A stretch of 64,000 nucleotides of DNA, taken from the NCBI GenBank assembly GCA_002340255.1, contig DDLS01000174.1:1-64000 (forward strand), given 5' to 3'. A model generated the notes under the pieces. The model was not told where the DNA came from. It was given only the letters and a program-made list of their open reading frames with translations, and made no database searches. How positions within the stretch are numbered: position 1 is the stretch's first letter; every line of letters starts with the position of its first letter. A program made the position numbers and the translations under genes. The DNA is from Cyanobacteria bacterium UBA2566. Its GTDB lineage: Bacteria; Cyanobacteriota; Cyanobacteriia; Cyanobacteriales; Desertifilaceae. Below, piece after piece: positions 31,995-42,181 of the stretch.

Positions 31995-33194
31995 TTAGAA
32001 AGGTTCAGGAGTATCAAGCCACCCTAATTCTTGTTTAACTCGGTTCACGGCTGGTATCATACTGTTTCTGCCAGATAAAATTTTGTATCGTTTGTTAGGA
32101 TCTCTAGAAGTTAGGTTTGGTCTAACTAAATTGTCTACCCATAAGTTACTACCTATTGACCAATCTAGTTGAGAAAGTTTCCATACTTTGTGAGAATCCA
32201 AAACATTTTGGTGGGAATCATACGTCAGATAAAATAAATGTCCTAAAATTTGTAAGCCAGCACTTATACTCAAAATACACTGATTTTGGAATCTGACCAC
32301 ATCTTCCCAAGTTAAAGTTTCAAACTCAGTTTCAAAAATATACTTCGTGTCACTACAATTTTGGAAAAATTCGTTGCAACAGTTAACCAAAACATTAGAT
32401 GAAGCTTCAACATCATAATCTTTCAGTTCTGCTTTATTATTATTACTGAAAGCACAACTCACAAATTGAACAATATAATTAATCTTATAAATTAGCTTGT
32501 ATTCTTTTCGTGTGGCTGGTGTGACTTCGGATTGCTCAGTTTTCTTGAAAAACATTGGGACAACTTCAATCAATTTTTTAGCTATACCGATTCGCCCTTC
32601 AAATTCTCCAAATGATACAAGTAGGGATTTGTCCAAAGGTCTAGTATATGCCATGTCACGAAAATCAGTTTGACATTGTTTTAGGTCTGATTCTAGAATC
32701 AAAGTGATAGGAAAATATTGATTTCCAATGATTTGGATGTCTGGACTCCTTGTTAAGTCATCGATTGCACGGATTCTATGTTGTCCATCAGTAATGTCTA
32801 ACTTCACATTACCGGGAATCACGACTAAACCCATACCTCGCCCTAATTCAATAAGCTTAATTTGGGAACCATCAACATTAGCTGTGATTGTTCCTAGTAC
32901 CCATGGCCTATTTTTGCGAACCCTTTCTAGAATATATTTTTTAATTTCTTCAGCATGTTTCTGTAAAACTGGACGATTTTTTCCAGAATCTGGATTATTC
33001 TTGGTAGAAGGTTTAGCTTGTAAAAGATTCGATAGATCGTAAGCAGGAACATTGATTTGTAACATCTTCCGGCCTCCTTGATAAAAAATTAAGGCAGGAT
33101 AGCACCTATGTTGGTAGTATTGAGCAAAGTAGGGGCTTAAAACTTCATCAAGTGCTAATGGCTGTTGGGTGTTTGAGTCACTATGTGTAGACAT
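31995..33194 (-). CDS. dndB: DndB-like DGQHR-domain protein of the DNA phosphorothioation locus
   Basis: From MSTHSDSNT, about 399 residues match DndB: ALIFYQGGRKMLQINVPAYDLSNLL, RPVLQKHAEEIKKYILERV, the hallmark DITDGQHRIRAIDDL, and DFRDMAYTRPLDKSLLVSFGE. In known systems DndB is a repressor of the dnd operon and affects modification frequency. It is divergent from dndC (99 bases between starts), as in Streptomyces-type loci. An upstream in-frame ATG (33275) adds 27 hydrophobic residues outside the family. Confidence 0.85.
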   Translation of the reverse strand: MSTHSDSNTQQPLALDEVLSPYFAQYYQHRCYPALIFYQGGRKMLQINVPAYDLSNLLQAKPSTKNNPDSGKNRPVLQKHAEEIKKYILERVRKNRPWVLGTITANVDGSQIKLIELGRGMGLVVIPGNVKLDITDGQHRIRAIDDLTRSPDIQIIGNQYFPITLILESDLKQCQTDFRDMAYTRPLDKSLLVSFGEFEGRIGIAKKLIEVVPMFFKKTEQSEVTPATRKEYKLIYKINYIVQFVSCAFSNNNKAELKDYDVEASSNVLVNCCNEFFQNCSDTKYIFETEFETLTWEDVVRFQNQCILSISAGLQILGHLFYLTYDSHQNVLDSHKVWKLSQLDWSIGSNLWVDNLVRPNLTSRDPNKRYKILSGRNSMIPAVNRVKQELGWLDTPEPF

Positions 33195-33292
33195 ATTGTA
33201 AGAATCTAGTAAAAACTTGTAACTAACTGATATTTTAATATGGTAACAAAAAAAAGTCACATTACCAACTCCCAAAATACTGATTTTTTGTC

Positions 33293-34933
33293 ATGACAGC
33301 AACTCAGCCTTCACTCTTGCCACAGCGTACCGTTGATGAGTTTATCATTACGATTGAGAAACTCATTGAGGAAATTCAGGATCTTTACTGTCTAGATGAA
33401 ATTCCTTGGGTGATAGGATACAGTGGTGGTAAGGATTCAACCGTAATTTTACAGCTTATCTGGAATGCCTTATCTAGACTACCGATAGAGCGCAGAACTA
33501 AAACAGTTCATGTCATCACCACAGATACTTTAGTTGAAAATCCTATTGTTGCTGCTTGGGTAAAAGAATCGATCAGAAATCTTAGAAAGTCGGCAAAAGA
33601 GCAGGCAATGCCCATTGAGGCTCACTTACTTTATCCAAATTTCAAAGATAGTTTTTGGGTTTGTTTGCTGGGTAAAGGGTATCCTGCGCCTCGCCCAGGT
33701 TTTCGGTGGTGTACAGATAGAATGAAAATTCAGCCAGTGAACTTCTTTATCCGAGACGTGATTAGAACTTATGGTGAAACGATTGTTGTTTTAGGAATTC
33801 GTAAAGCGGAAAGTTTTGTACGTGCAACACGGATAGAAAAATATGAAGCTAAAAGAGTGCGTGAGCGCTTAAGTCCTAATCCCTGCTTACCTAATTCCTT
33901 AATATATAGCCCAATTGAAGATTGGCGAACCGATGAAGTTTGGATGTACCTCATGCAATGGGAAAATCCTTGGGGAATCAACAACAAAGATCTATTTTCT
34001 ATGTATCGGGGAGCAACTGCCGATAACGAATGCCCCCTAGTCGTCGATACTTCAACTCCGAGTTGTGGAAGTTCTCGGTTTGGTTGCTGGGTTTGTACGA
34101 TGGTAAATAAGGATAAATCAATGGAAGCGATGATCCAAAATGATGAAGAAAAGGAATGGCTGCAACCCCTTTTAGATATTCGCAATGAACTAGACTTAAA
34201 AGATGATCGAGACAGACGAGATTTTCGGCGCATTTATGGAAAAGTAGAACTGTTTGAACGCAAAATACAGGGAACAGATAAAAACACAGAACTTCAACCC
34301 ATTCCCGGTCCCTATAAAAAAGAATGGCGCGAATACTTACTGAGACGACTGCTCGAAGTACAGGTAAAAGTTCGCAAAACTGCACCGCCAGAAATGGGAG
34401 AAATAACATTGATAACTCTGGAAGAATTGAGCGAAATTCGCCGCATTTGGTTAGAAGAAAAACATGAATTTGAGGATAGCTTACCGCGAATTTATGAAGA
34501 AGTTACGGGAGAAGAATTTATCGATCGCCGTCCAGAGGGCGATCGTACCCTGCTCGGTATAGACGAGTGGAGCGTTCTAGAAGAAGTCACTGATAAGGAC
34601 TCCATGGAATTTGAGCTACTGGCGAGACTGCTCAATACCGAACGCCAATATCAAAACAAAGGCAGTCGCTCCGGTATTTATGATGCTTTGAGCAAGTGCT
34701 TTAAATCGAGTTCTCGCGAACAAAATGAAGCCCTGAAAGATGCCTATCTTCAACATGCTATCAAAAACGCCGCTTTAGAAGGGGACGCGCAGAAAGTCGA
34801 ATACTTCATTAAAAATCCTGAAAAAGCTAATCCGAACCATCCAGACAACCAACCCGAACCCGAACCCCTAACTCAACAACTCAGTTTAGGTTGGGGAGAC
34901 ATCAAATTTAGTTCCTCGTCTGAATCCCTATAA
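33293..34933 (+). CDS. dndC: DndC DNA phosphorothioation sulfurtransferase
   Basis: The 546-residue protein has the PP-loop ATPase motif YSGGKDSTVILQL of the PAPS-reductase/ATP-pyrophosphatase superfamily. It also has FRWCTDRMKIQPV and the DndC cysteine cluster (PSCGSSRFGCWVCTMVNKDKSM) that binds a 4Fe-4S centre. DndC activates the DNA phosphate or carries sulfur so that a non-bridging oxygen is replaced. The C-terminal 100 residues are a charged extension. dndD follows after 51 bases, as in a dnd operon. Confidence 0.93.
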   Translation: MTATQPSLLPQRTVDEFIITIEKLIEEIQDLYCLDEIPWVIGYSGGKDSTVILQLIWNALSRLPIERRTKTVHVITTDTLVENPIVAAWVKESIRNLRKSAKEQAMPIEAHLLYPNFKDSFWVCLLGKGYPAPRPGFRWCTDRMKIQPVNFFIRDVIRTYGETIVVLGIRKAESFVRATRIEKYEAKRVRERLSPNPCLPNSLIYSPIEDWRTDEVWMYLMQWENPWGINNKDLFSMYRGATADNECPLVVDTSTPSCGSSRFGCWVCTMVNKDKSMEAMIQNDEEKEWLQPLLDIRNELDLKDDRDRRDFRRIYGKVELFERKIQGTDKNTELQPIPGPYKKEWREYLLRRLLEVQVKVRKTAPPEMGEITLITLEELSEIRRIWLEEKHEFEDSLPRIYEEVTGEEFIDRRPEGDRTLLGIDEWSVLEEVTDKDSMEFELLARLLNTERQYQNKGSRSGIYDALSKCFKSSSREQNEALKDAYLQHAIKNAALEGDAQKVEYFIKNPEKANPNHPDNQPEPEPLTQQLSLGWGDIKFSSSSESL

Positions 34934-34984
34934 TCAGAAACCCGGTTTCTAATTACGCTAAAAACCCCATCATTTTTAATTGAT

Positions 34985-37012
34985 ATGATTTTCTTGGAAC
35001 TTGTTTTAGAAAACTTCGGCCCTTATAAGGGGAGACAAGTCCTCAACCTGCGTCCGAACGATGGTAAACCTATACTGCTGTTAGGAGGAATGAATGGAGG
35101 AGGGAAAACCACCCTTATGGATGCCATTCGCTTAGTTCTCTATGGACATCGCGCCGAATGTTCTACACGAGGAAATCTCAGTTACAGTAATTTTCTGAAA
35201 CAATGTGTTAACCGCCATATTGAAGATCGAGAAAAAACTCGGTTAGAACTGTTAGTGCAGATTATTTCTGGCGATAGCAGTAAAATTGCTAAAACGGATA
35301 CTCTAAACCCTGATGATCCTGACTCTCAATTCTATACTGAACTGCGAATCATCCGCTATTGGACAAGGCAAGACAGTAAAGATACCCTGGGAATTCTGAA
35401 TGGTAAGGGTGAATTTCCCGAAAATACCCTCAGAGACACCTGGGATGATTATATCGAAAACTTGTTACCTTTGGGCATTTCTAATCTGTTTTTATTTGAT
35501 GGCGAACAGATGAAAGAATTGGCCGATCTTGATGCTCCTCCTCCGTTAATTGTGCAAGCCATTCAATCTTTATTGGGATTAGAATTAGCCGATCGCCTGG
35601 ATACCGACTTAGAGATCTTATCCCGTCGTCACCAAAAGCGGATCGCGGATAAGCAGGAATTGGGTAATTTAGAGGAAATTGACCGCCAGCTCAAGGGTTA
35701 TGATGGGGACAAGGAGCGCATTGCCCAAGAAATTAAGAATACAGAACATATGCTCAAACGGGCGGTTAAAAAGGCTAAAGAAGCCGAAAATACCTTTGTT
35801 TCCGAAGGGGGGAAAATCGCCGCCGAACGCCATCAGCTTGACTTACAGAAAAAGAGCGAGGAAGCCAAAATCCAACAGACTCGGGATGCACTGGTGAGTT
35901 TAGCTGCCAGCTCCTTACCCCTGAGCTTGATTGAAGACCTGATCGAGCCGGCGATCGCTCAAGGAAAAGCGGAACAGGAGTCCCTGAAAGCACAAATTTC
36001 CCGCGATCGCATTCAGGAGCGCGATCGCCGTTTGCTCGACTATCTGCATACCCTGCAACTTCCAGATTCCCAAACCACAGATATTGAAGCTTTTTTACAG
36101 CAAGATTACCACAGTTTAGCTCAAGAAATACTAGCCCCCGAAAACACCTGGTTGCACGCCACACCCGAAGAGCTAGAAACCCTAGAAAAACTAATGATCT
36201 ACGATATTCCCACGCAACGGGAAAAAGCCAATGCGGAATCCAAATATCTAGAAAAATTAGAACAGCAACTGATGGATATCGAGCGCAAACTCACCGTTGC
36301 TGCTTCTCCCGAACGCTACCAAGAATTAATGAATAAAAAAGAACAAACCAACGACAAAAAGACCAAATTAGAAATTGATTTAGAATACAAACATCGGCAA
36401 CTGCGAGAGCTTGAGCGCAGCATCGACGAAGCGAAAAAGAAACTCAAAGAGTACAGCGATAAATTTCTGAAGCGGGAAAATGCGACCCATATCATCAATT
36501 CCATTGCTAGGGTGAAAACGATACTAGAAAAATATCGAGAAAAATTGACCCTGAAAAAGCTCAATAAGCTTGAAAACCAAGTTACTGAATGCTTCCGCTA
36601 CCTACTTCACAAATCTGACCTCGTTCAGCGCGTCGTGATTAGTACTGAAGATTACAGCTTATCCTTGTATGATTGCGAGGGGCAACCCCTGCCCAAACAC
36701 CGCCTATCTGCTGGAGAAAAGCAATTATTGGCGATCGCCTTTCTTTGGGGACTGGCTAGAGTCTCCGGTCGCCAACTTCCCGTAGCTATTGATACTCCAC
36801 TTGGTCGCCTAGATTCCTCCCACCGCCAAAACCTGATCGAGCGCTACTTTCCCAGCGCCTCCCATCAAGTTATTCTCTTGTCTACTGATACCGAAATTGC
36901 CCCAACTGAAGTCAAAAATCTACGCTATCAAGAAGCCATTAGTCGCGAATATCTACTGAAATACAACCCCACTGACGGCCAAACCACCATCGAAGACGGT
37001 TATTTTTGGTAA
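34985..37012 (+). CDS. dndD: DndD SMC-like ATPase of DNA phosphorothioation
   Basis: The 675-residue protein has the SMC/RecF layout of DndD: an N-terminal ATPase half (FGPYKGRQVLNLRP, Walker A GGMNGGGKTTLMDAI near residue 38, FDGEQMKELADL) and a coiled-coil middle (about 210-560). The C-terminal half has the signature LSAGEKQLLAIAFLWGLARVSGRQ and Walker B PVAIDTPLGRLDSSHR. In dnd systems it works with DndC and DndE during sulfur incorporation. No dndE follows; the next gene is convergent. Confidence 0.93.
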   Translation: MIFLELVLENFGPYKGRQVLNLRPNDGKPILLLGGMNGGGKTTLMDAIRLVLYGHRAECSTRGNLSYSNFLKQCVNRHIEDREKTRLELLVQIISGDSSKIAKTDTLNPDDPDSQFYTELRIIRYWTRQDSKDTLGILNGKGEFPENTLRDTWDDYIENLLPLGISNLFLFDGEQMKELADLDAPPPLIVQAIQSLLGLELADRLDTDLEILSRRHQKRIADKQELGNLEEIDRQLKGYDGDKERIAQEIKNTEHMLKRAVKKAKEAENTFVSEGGKIAAERHQLDLQKKSEEAKIQQTRDALVSLAASSLPLSLIEDLIEPAIAQGKAEQESLKAQISRDRIQERDRRLLDYLHTLQLPDSQTTDIEAFLQQDYHSLAQEILAPENTWLHATPEELETLEKLMIYDIPTQREKANAESKYLEKLEQQLMDIERKLTVAASPERYQELMNKKEQTNDKKTKLEIDLEYKHRQLRELERSIDEAKKKLKEYSDKFLKRENATHIINSIARVKTILEKYREKLTLKKLNKLENQVTECFRYLLHKSDLVQRVVISTEDYSLSLYDCEGQPLPKHRLSAGEKQLLAIAFLWGLARVSGRQLPVAIDTPLGRLDSSHRQNLIERYFPSASHQVILLSTDTEIAPTEVKNLRYQEAISREYLLKYNPTDGQTTIEDGYFW

Positions 37013-37066
37013 AGGATAGGGAGACAGGGGTGAGGGAACAATAGACCCATCCGGATTGTATCAATC

Positions 37067-37657
37067 TTAATATTCTTCTGTAAAAATTTCCGACAAAGGA
37101 CAAGCAAACTCAGGCAATAAAGGAGAGGTTAACACATCCTCAATTAATAGAGTTAATTCTAATTTCAAAATCCCATTCTTGCGGCGATAGACCTCTATCT
37201 GTTTAGCTCTCCAGTTAGCAATCCAGTATTCTAAAACTCCCCTAGATGAATAGAGTTTTAACTTCACTTGGCGATCGCGCCTTTCATTTTCTGTACCTGC
37301 CGATAAAACCTCGATCGCCAGTTCAGGTGCGCCCCGGAAATGTCCAGATTCATCCACTAAGGACGTATACGTTTCCTTCTGCATCCAAATCACATCCGGA
37401 ATCACATCATCCCCCTCGCTAAACAATACACCCGCACCCATAACTGCATACCCTAACCCAGTTCTTTTTGACCAAGTTTTCAACTCATAGTAAAGATTTC
37501 CACAGGTATCTTGATGCTTATTATGGGGCGCTCTAGTCACGAATAGTTCTCCATCAATAATTTCATAGCGGTTGCTATTATCAGGCAGTAAATCCAGGTC
37601 AGAACTTGTCCAACGTAATTGAGTTTCTCGGTTAGAAGTGGCGATCAATTCGTTCAT
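37067..37657 (-). CDS. Uma2 family (DUF820) PD-(D/E)XK protein
   Basis: The 196-residue protein matches Uma2 proteins, abundant in cyanobacteria and predicted to have a restriction-endonuclease fold: RYEIIDGELFVTRAPHNKHQ, VIPDVIWMQ, PELAIEVLSAGTENERRDRQVKLKLYSSRGVLEYWI, with the D...E-x-x pairs expected for metal binding. The biological role is unproven. It lies convergent to dndD and has a palindrome copy immediately before its ATG. Confidence 0.88.
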   Translation of the reverse strand: MNELIATSNRETQLRWTSSDLDLLPDNSNRYEIIDGELFVTRAPHNKHQDTCGNLYYELKTWSKRTGLGYAVMGAGVLFSEGDDVIPDVIWMQKETYTSLVDESGHFRGAPELAIEVLSAGTENERRDRQVKLKLYSSRGVLEYWIANWRAKQIEVYRRKNGILKLELTLLIEDVLTSPLLPEFACPLSEIFTEEY

Positions 37658-37666
37658 GGCACTATA

Positions 37667-37680
37667 ACGCTACGCGCTGG
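37667..37680. repeat. Palindrome copy 5 (before Uma2 gene)
   Basis: On the minus strand CCAGCGCGTAGCGTTATAGT precedes the Uma2 ATG by a few bases. It aligns base by base with the unit before xth (CCAGCGCGAAGCGCTACAGT), including the ATTA before it. Confidence 0.65.
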
Positions 37681-37701
37681 TAATGGATAAATTTTTAAGC
37701 A

Positions 37702-37736
37702 GTAGGGTACGTGAGCAACAGCGTAACGCACCCTAC
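37702..37736. repeat. GTAGGGTGCGT-type hairpin repeat
   Basis: GTAGGGTACGTGAGC and GCGTAACGCACCCTAC form an imperfect hairpin of the kind widely dispersed in filamentous cyanobacteria. It lies at the 3' end of alaS and may act as a transcript end. Confidence 0.6.
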
Positions 37737-37748
37737 ATAAACTAGAGA

Positions 37749-40385
37749 TTAGAGGGCTTCGGTTAACTGGGTTTTCGCTGTTTCTAAAGCTGTGGGTAAC
37801 TGACTGGGATCGCGCCCTCCGGCTTGGGCTAAATTGGGTCGCCCACCGCCTCCACCGCCACAAATTTTGGCAATTTGACCGATAAATTTACCGGCTTGTA
37901 AGCCCTTTTGATTGACGGATTTACTGAAGGCAGCGACTAAACTGACTTTATCGGCTTCGGGAACGGAACCTAAAACGACAGCGCCTTCACCGAGCTTTTG
38001 TAATAACCGTTCGGCAGCCGTTTTGAGGGAATTGGGATCGACATCAAGCTGTGCAACTAATACCTGTACTTCACCGACAGATTCTGCTTGGGAAAGCAAT
38101 TGATCCGATTTGGCGATCGCCAATTCTCCCTGTACTTGCTCTAACTGCTTCTGTGTTGCTTTTAACTCAGTTTGCAGACTACTGACCCGCTCCACCAACT
38201 CCTCGGGTTTGGCTTTGAAGCGATCGCCCAATTCCCGAACCACCGCATCCCGCACTTGCAGATACTCCCGCACCGCAGCCCCAGAAACCGCCTCAATCCG
38301 GCGCACTCCTGAAGAAATCCCAGTTTCGGAGATAATCTTAAACAAGCCAATTTCTGCCGTGTTCTGCACGTGGGTTCCCCCGCACAGCTCCATGGACACC
38401 CCTGGATAGTCCACCACGCGCACCGTATCGCCATATTTCTCGCCAAACATGGCTGTTGCACCCTTATCCTTCGCCCGATCGAAAGGCATAATTTGTACAT
38501 CCGCCCCGTGCGCTTCACTAATCCAAGTATTCACCAAATCCTCAATTTGCTCTAACTCTTGAGCCGTGAGAGCGCGGGGACAATTGAAATCAAAGCGCAG
38601 ACGGTCAAACCCGACCGCAGACCCGGCTTGACCAATATCAGGATCGACAATTTTCTTCAAGGCAGCTTGTAACAAATGGGTCGCCGTATGATTGGCTTGG
38701 GCCCGCATCCGACAAGCGCGATCGATCTGGGCGGTTACCGAGTCTCCCAGGCTTACGGTTCCCCGTTCAATACGGCCAAAATGGATAAAGAAATCTGACT
38801 CTTTTTGCACATCATCAATCCGAATTAACACATTCGATCCCGACAAATAACCGCGATCGCCCACTTGCCCTCCGGATTCTGCGTAAAATGGAGTTTTATC
38901 TAAGACGATCTGTACTGACATTCCCGCTTCAGCAATTTCCACGGACTTTCCGTCTACTAAAAGCGCCTGAATTTGCGCCATCCCCGACCGTTCCGTATAT
39001 CCCGTAAACTGAGTCGGATGGATATGTTCAGCCAACCGATCCAAAGACCCTTGCACCATCAAATCAATGGTTTCATGGGCCCCTTGAGAAGTCTCTATTT
39101 GGAGTTGCATCGATGAGTTGAACCCTTCCTGATTTACGGTCAACCCTTGTTCTTCAGCTATTTCCATGGTTAATTCCAAGGGGAAACCGTAGGTATCATA
39201 AAGCTTAAATGCATCTTTACCCAAAATTTCCGTTTGTCCTGCCTTTAAGACCTTTTCAATCATCTCTTGCAGCAGCTTTTCACCCCGTTCTAAGGTGGTT
39301 AAAAAGCGCGATTCTTCCTGCTGTAATTGCGATTTAATCAGGGTTTCCCGCTCCCGCACATTGGGGTAAGCTCCTTCGGAAAGGGCGATCGCCACTTCAG
39401 CCACTTTTTCCGTAAATAATTCCGTAATTCCCAACAACCGGCCGTGACGCACTACCCGACGAATTAACCGACGCAGAATGTAGCCCCGGCCAATATTGGA
39501 CGCACTCACGCCATCAGAAATCAAATGTACCACAGCGCGCACATGATCCCCAATCACTTTCAGGGAAACCTTCGTTTTTTCATCACTTTTGTCATATTCA
39601 ATTCCGGCACAGTTCGCTGCGGCTTCAATAATCGGAAAAATCAAATCTGTCTCATAATTATTGGGCACATCTTGGAGAATTTGCGCCATCCGCTCCAACC
39701 CCAGTCCCGTATCAATATTTTGGTTTTGCAGGGGCGTTAAATTGCCTTCAGAATCCCGGTTATATTGCATAAAAACCAGGTTATAGAATTCAATAAATCG
39801 GGTATCATCTTCGAGATCTAAGGTTTCATCTCCCAATTCTGGGTGAAAATCATAGTAAATTTCCGAACAGGGGCCGCAGGGGCCAGTGGGGCCAGATTTC
39901 CAGAAATTATCCTCTTCTCCCATGCGCTGAATGCGATGGGCGGGAATGCCAATTCGATCGCGCCAGATAGCAAAGGCTTCATCATCATCTCGGAATACAC
40001 TGACAACTAAACGCTCTGGGGGGAGTTGAAACACCTTGGTGGAGAGTTCCCAAGCATAGGCGATCGCTTGTTCCTTAAAATAATCCCCAAAGCTAAAGTT
40101 GCCCAACATCTCAAAAAAGGTATGATGCCTGGCAGTACGTCCCACATTCTCAATATCATTGGTGCGGATACATTTCTGAGACGTGGTAGCACGGGGAACT
40201 TCAGCCGCACGCTGGCCCAAAAATATGGGCTTAAACGGCAACATTCCGGCGATCGTCAATAATACGGTCGGGTCTTCAGGAATGAGGGACGCGCTCGGTA
40301 AAATCTTGTGAGAGCGCTGGTGATAAAAATCGAGAAAGGTTTGCCGAATTTCAGCACCGGTCAGGGATGGAAGAGATGGAGCCAT
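37749..40385 (-). CDS. alaS: Alanyl-tRNA synthetase
   Basis: From [10 protein letters not shown], about 878 residues give a full-length AlaRS. It has the class II catalytic core ([55 protein letters not shown]), a tRNA recognition part, the editing domain ([29 protein letters not shown]) and the C-terminal glycine-rich domain ([16 protein letters not shown]). It charges tRNA-Ala and clears mischarged Ser/Gly. An upstream ATG at 40409 would add eight non-conserved residues. Confidence 0.96.
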   Translation of the reverse strand: MAPSLPSLTGAEIRQTFLDFYHQRSHKILPSASLIPEDPTVLLTIAGMLPFKPIFLGQRAAEVPRATTSQKCIRTNDIENVGRTARHHTFFEMLGNFSFGDYFKEQAIAYAWELSTKVFQLPPERLVVSVFRDDDEAFAIWRDRIGIPAHRIQRMGEEDNFWKSGPTGPCGPCSEIYYDFHPELGDETLDLEDDTRFIEFYNLVFMQYNRDSEGNLTPLQNQNIDTGLGLERMAQILQDVPNNYETDLIFPIIEAAANCAGIEYDKSDEKTKVSLKVIGDHVRAVVHLISDGVSASNIGRGYILRRLIRRVVRHGRLLGITELFTEKVAEVAIALSEGAYPNVRERETLIKSQLQQEESRFLTTLERGEKLLQEMIEKVLKAGQTEILGKDAFKLYDTYGFPLELTMEIAEEQGLTVNQEGFNSSMQLQIETSQGAHETIDLMVQGSLDRLAEHIHPTQFTGYTERSGMAQIQALLVDGKSVEIAEAGMSVQIVLDKTPFYAESGGQVGDRGYLSGSNVLIRIDDVQKESDFFIHFGRIERGTVSLGDSVTAQIDRACRMRAQANHTATHLLQAALKKIVDPDIGQAGSAVGFDRLRFDFNCPRALTAQELEQIEDLVNTWISEAHGADVQIMPFDRAKDKGATAMFGEKYGDTVRVVDYPGVSMELCGGTHVQNTAEIGLFKIISETGISSGVRRIEAVSGAAVREYLQVRDAVVRELGDRFKAKPEELVERVSSLQTELKATQKQLEQVQGELAIAKSDQLLSQAESVGEVQVLVAQLDVDPNSLKTAAERLLQKLGEGAVVLGSVPEADKVSLVAAFSKSVNQKGLQAGKFIGQIAKICGGGGGGRPNLAQAGGRDPSQLPTALETAKTQLTEAL

Positions 40386-40444
40386 AGCAGTTTCCAAGTT
40401 ATAATACATCTTTATTTTAAGAGAAACCTGGCACGCGATCGCCC

Positions 40445-41194
40445 ATGTCTATTATCGAAACTCAGCACCCAACAACCCCTGTACCCGAAATCACAGAAGA
40501 TGCTATCTTTCCTTCAGGTGAAATAGAAAGTGATGAACCGGAATTGGAAAGTTATCTCCACTTAGCCCAACTGATGGTACTGCTAAACAGTTTAGAGTGG
40601 CATTGGCAATCTCGCCAAGACTTCTTTGCTGCCGGTAACCTCAGTATTTATTACACTCCTCCCGGACAGAATGTTCCCCGCGTTCGCGGCCCGGATTTTT
40701 TCGTCGCTATGAACACCGAGCGCAAACCGCGAAAAAGTTGGGTCGTCTGGCAAGAAGGGGGCAAGTATCCCGATGCGATTGTTGAAATTTTATCTCCAAG
40801 TACCGCCCAAACCGACCGTACAAAGAAAAAGAAAATTTACCAAGACACCTTTGGCACTCCCAACTATTTCTGGTTTGACCCCAACCCAGAAAGTTTAGAA
40901 TTCAAAGGCTTCCATTTAGTCAATGGCAAATATGAAGAAATTCAACCCAACGAACAAGGCTTGTTGTGGAGTGAGCCGTTAGGATTATATTTAGGAATTT
41001 ATCGCCAACAACTCCGTTGGTTTACGCCTGAAGGTGAGTTAGTTCTAACGCCTGGGGAGAGTGCTGCACAAGAAAGAAAAGCTAAGGAAGAATTGCAAGC
41101 AACTAACCAAGAATTGCAAGAACAACTCCAACAAATGGAAGCCATGCTAGCCCAATATCGAGAACAATTGCGAGACTTGTCTGAAGACAGATAA
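40445..41194 (+). CDS. Uma2 family protein with C-terminal coiled coil
   Basis: The 249-residue protein has the Uma2 core ([51 protein letters not shown]), predicted to be a PD-(D/E)XK fold. A charged, Gln-rich coiled coil occupies about 205-245 ([20 protein letters not shown]). It is divergent from alaS with 60 bases between the starts. Its function is unknown, like that of the other two Uma2 genes in the window. Confidence 0.87.
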   Translation: MSIIETQHPTTPVPEITEDAIFPSGEIESDEPELESYLHLAQLMVLLNSLEWHWQSRQDFFAAGNLSIYYTPPGQNVPRVRGPDFFVAMNTERKPRKSWVVWQEGGKYPDAIVEILSPSTAQTDRTKKKKIYQDTFGTPNYFWFDPNPESLEFKGFHLVNGKYEEIQPNEQGLLWSEPLGLYLGIYRQQLRWFTPEGELVLTPGESAAQERKAKEELQATNQELQEQLQQMEAMLAQYREQLRDLSEDR

Positions 41195-41279
41195 CCCAAG
41201 GCGGGTAGGGTGGCTCTGTCGATCGACAATCTGCTAACAACGTTAGAATTGAATAGGCGATCGCGCCTACCTTTTTAAT

Positions 41280-41993
41280 TCAACTGCTTCGAGTGGCGAT
41301 CCAACCGCCAAATAGATAGGTTTGGTAAAATTTTAGGGGCTTGATAAAGCCGGCCTGATTTAAAAGAGAAAATAATTCCCTCTCGGAGATAAAGTCTACA
41401 TCTCTTTCTATATGTTCTCGATCCCGATCCAATTGCTCTTCAGAGATACCATGGCGTGCGTAAGACATGAGCCAAGCATTCAGCAATCGACGAAATTCAA
41501 GCGTTTCTCGATCGCCAAACAGATCGGCGATCGCTAGAATTGCCCCGGGCTTCAAATTCCTAGCAAGTGAACTGAAGTAGGCTAACTTTTCTTGCTTATC
41601 TCTAATGAAGTGAGCAACAAAGATAGATGATGCGCCATCAAATCCACCGGGGAATTTATAGTCATTCACCTTGCTGTTGACCAATGTGACTCGACTCTCC
41701 ATCTCCAAATTTTTGATCCTCTGATGGCAAGCATTGAGCATATCGCAAGAAGCATCAACAGCAACAAAACTCCAGTTGGGAAAAACTTTTCCGAGGTTTA
41801 CGATTTCTTTCCCAGTTCCAGCCCCTGCCGAAAGAAAATTAGCATTTTCTGGTAATTCTTGCAACCAAGGGATTAACATTTGATGTAAAGCATCATAACT
41901 GGGACAAAATGAGTGAATTTTACGATCGTATTGAGCAGAAAAGTTTTCATCAAAGTACTGGGTGACATCAAATTGATTTTGTGCTTGGGTCAT
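41280..41993 (-). CDS. Class I SAM-dependent methyltransferase
   Basis: The 237-residue protein has the Rossmann methyltransferase motifs: motif I FLSAGAGTGKEIVNLGKVFP, an acidic residue binding the SAM ribose in FVAVDASCDMLNAC, motif GFDGASSIFVAHFI and NLKPGAILAIADLF. The C-terminal helical part (LMSYARHGISEEQLDRDREHIERD) may form the substrate lid. It resembles the CmoA-like or small-molecule methyltransferase group, but the substrate cannot be read from sequence. The message begins after a palindrome copy and a heptamer GGGAATAG. Confidence 0.82.
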   Translation of the reverse strand: MTQAQNQFDVTQYFDENFSAQYDRKIHSFCPSYDALHQMLIPWLQELPENANFLSAGAGTGKEIVNLGKVFPNWSFVAVDASCDMLNACHQRIKNLEMESRVTLVNSKVNDYKFPGGFDGASSIFVAHFIRDKQEKLAYFSSLARNLKPGAILAIADLFGDRETLEFRRLLNAWLMSYARHGISEEQLDRDREHIERDVDFISERELFSLLNQAGFIKPLKFYQTYLFGGWIATRSS

Positions 41994-42011
41994 AACTATT
42001 CCCTATTCCTT

Positions 42012-42024
42012 AGCGCGAAGCGCT
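42012..42024. repeat. Palindrome copy 6 (before methyltransferase)
   Basis: AGCGCgaaGCGCT, 18 bases before the methyltransferase ATG, followed by TAATATTAT as in several other copies. Confidence 0.7.
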
Positions 42025-42181
42025 GTAATATTATAGATACTCTCTAGTATAGCAGGAGTGAATTCTTTTATCTAATTTGATGCATTAGAAAAAGATGGAG
42101 AGGAAGGGGAAGAATAACCCCATGCCCTCATCCATCGATAATGCACTATTTTAGATGAAAGACTCCACTCCGATTCTAGCT

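Noticed and set aside
33769..34409. Two long frames opposite dndC
   Set aside because: dndC carries clear motifs throughout this stretch; the antisense frames show no family pattern.
37013..37066. A short dndE between dndD and the Uma2 gene
   Set aside because: Only about 54 bases are available, too few for the ~100-residue DndE, and neither strand shows a start with family sequence.
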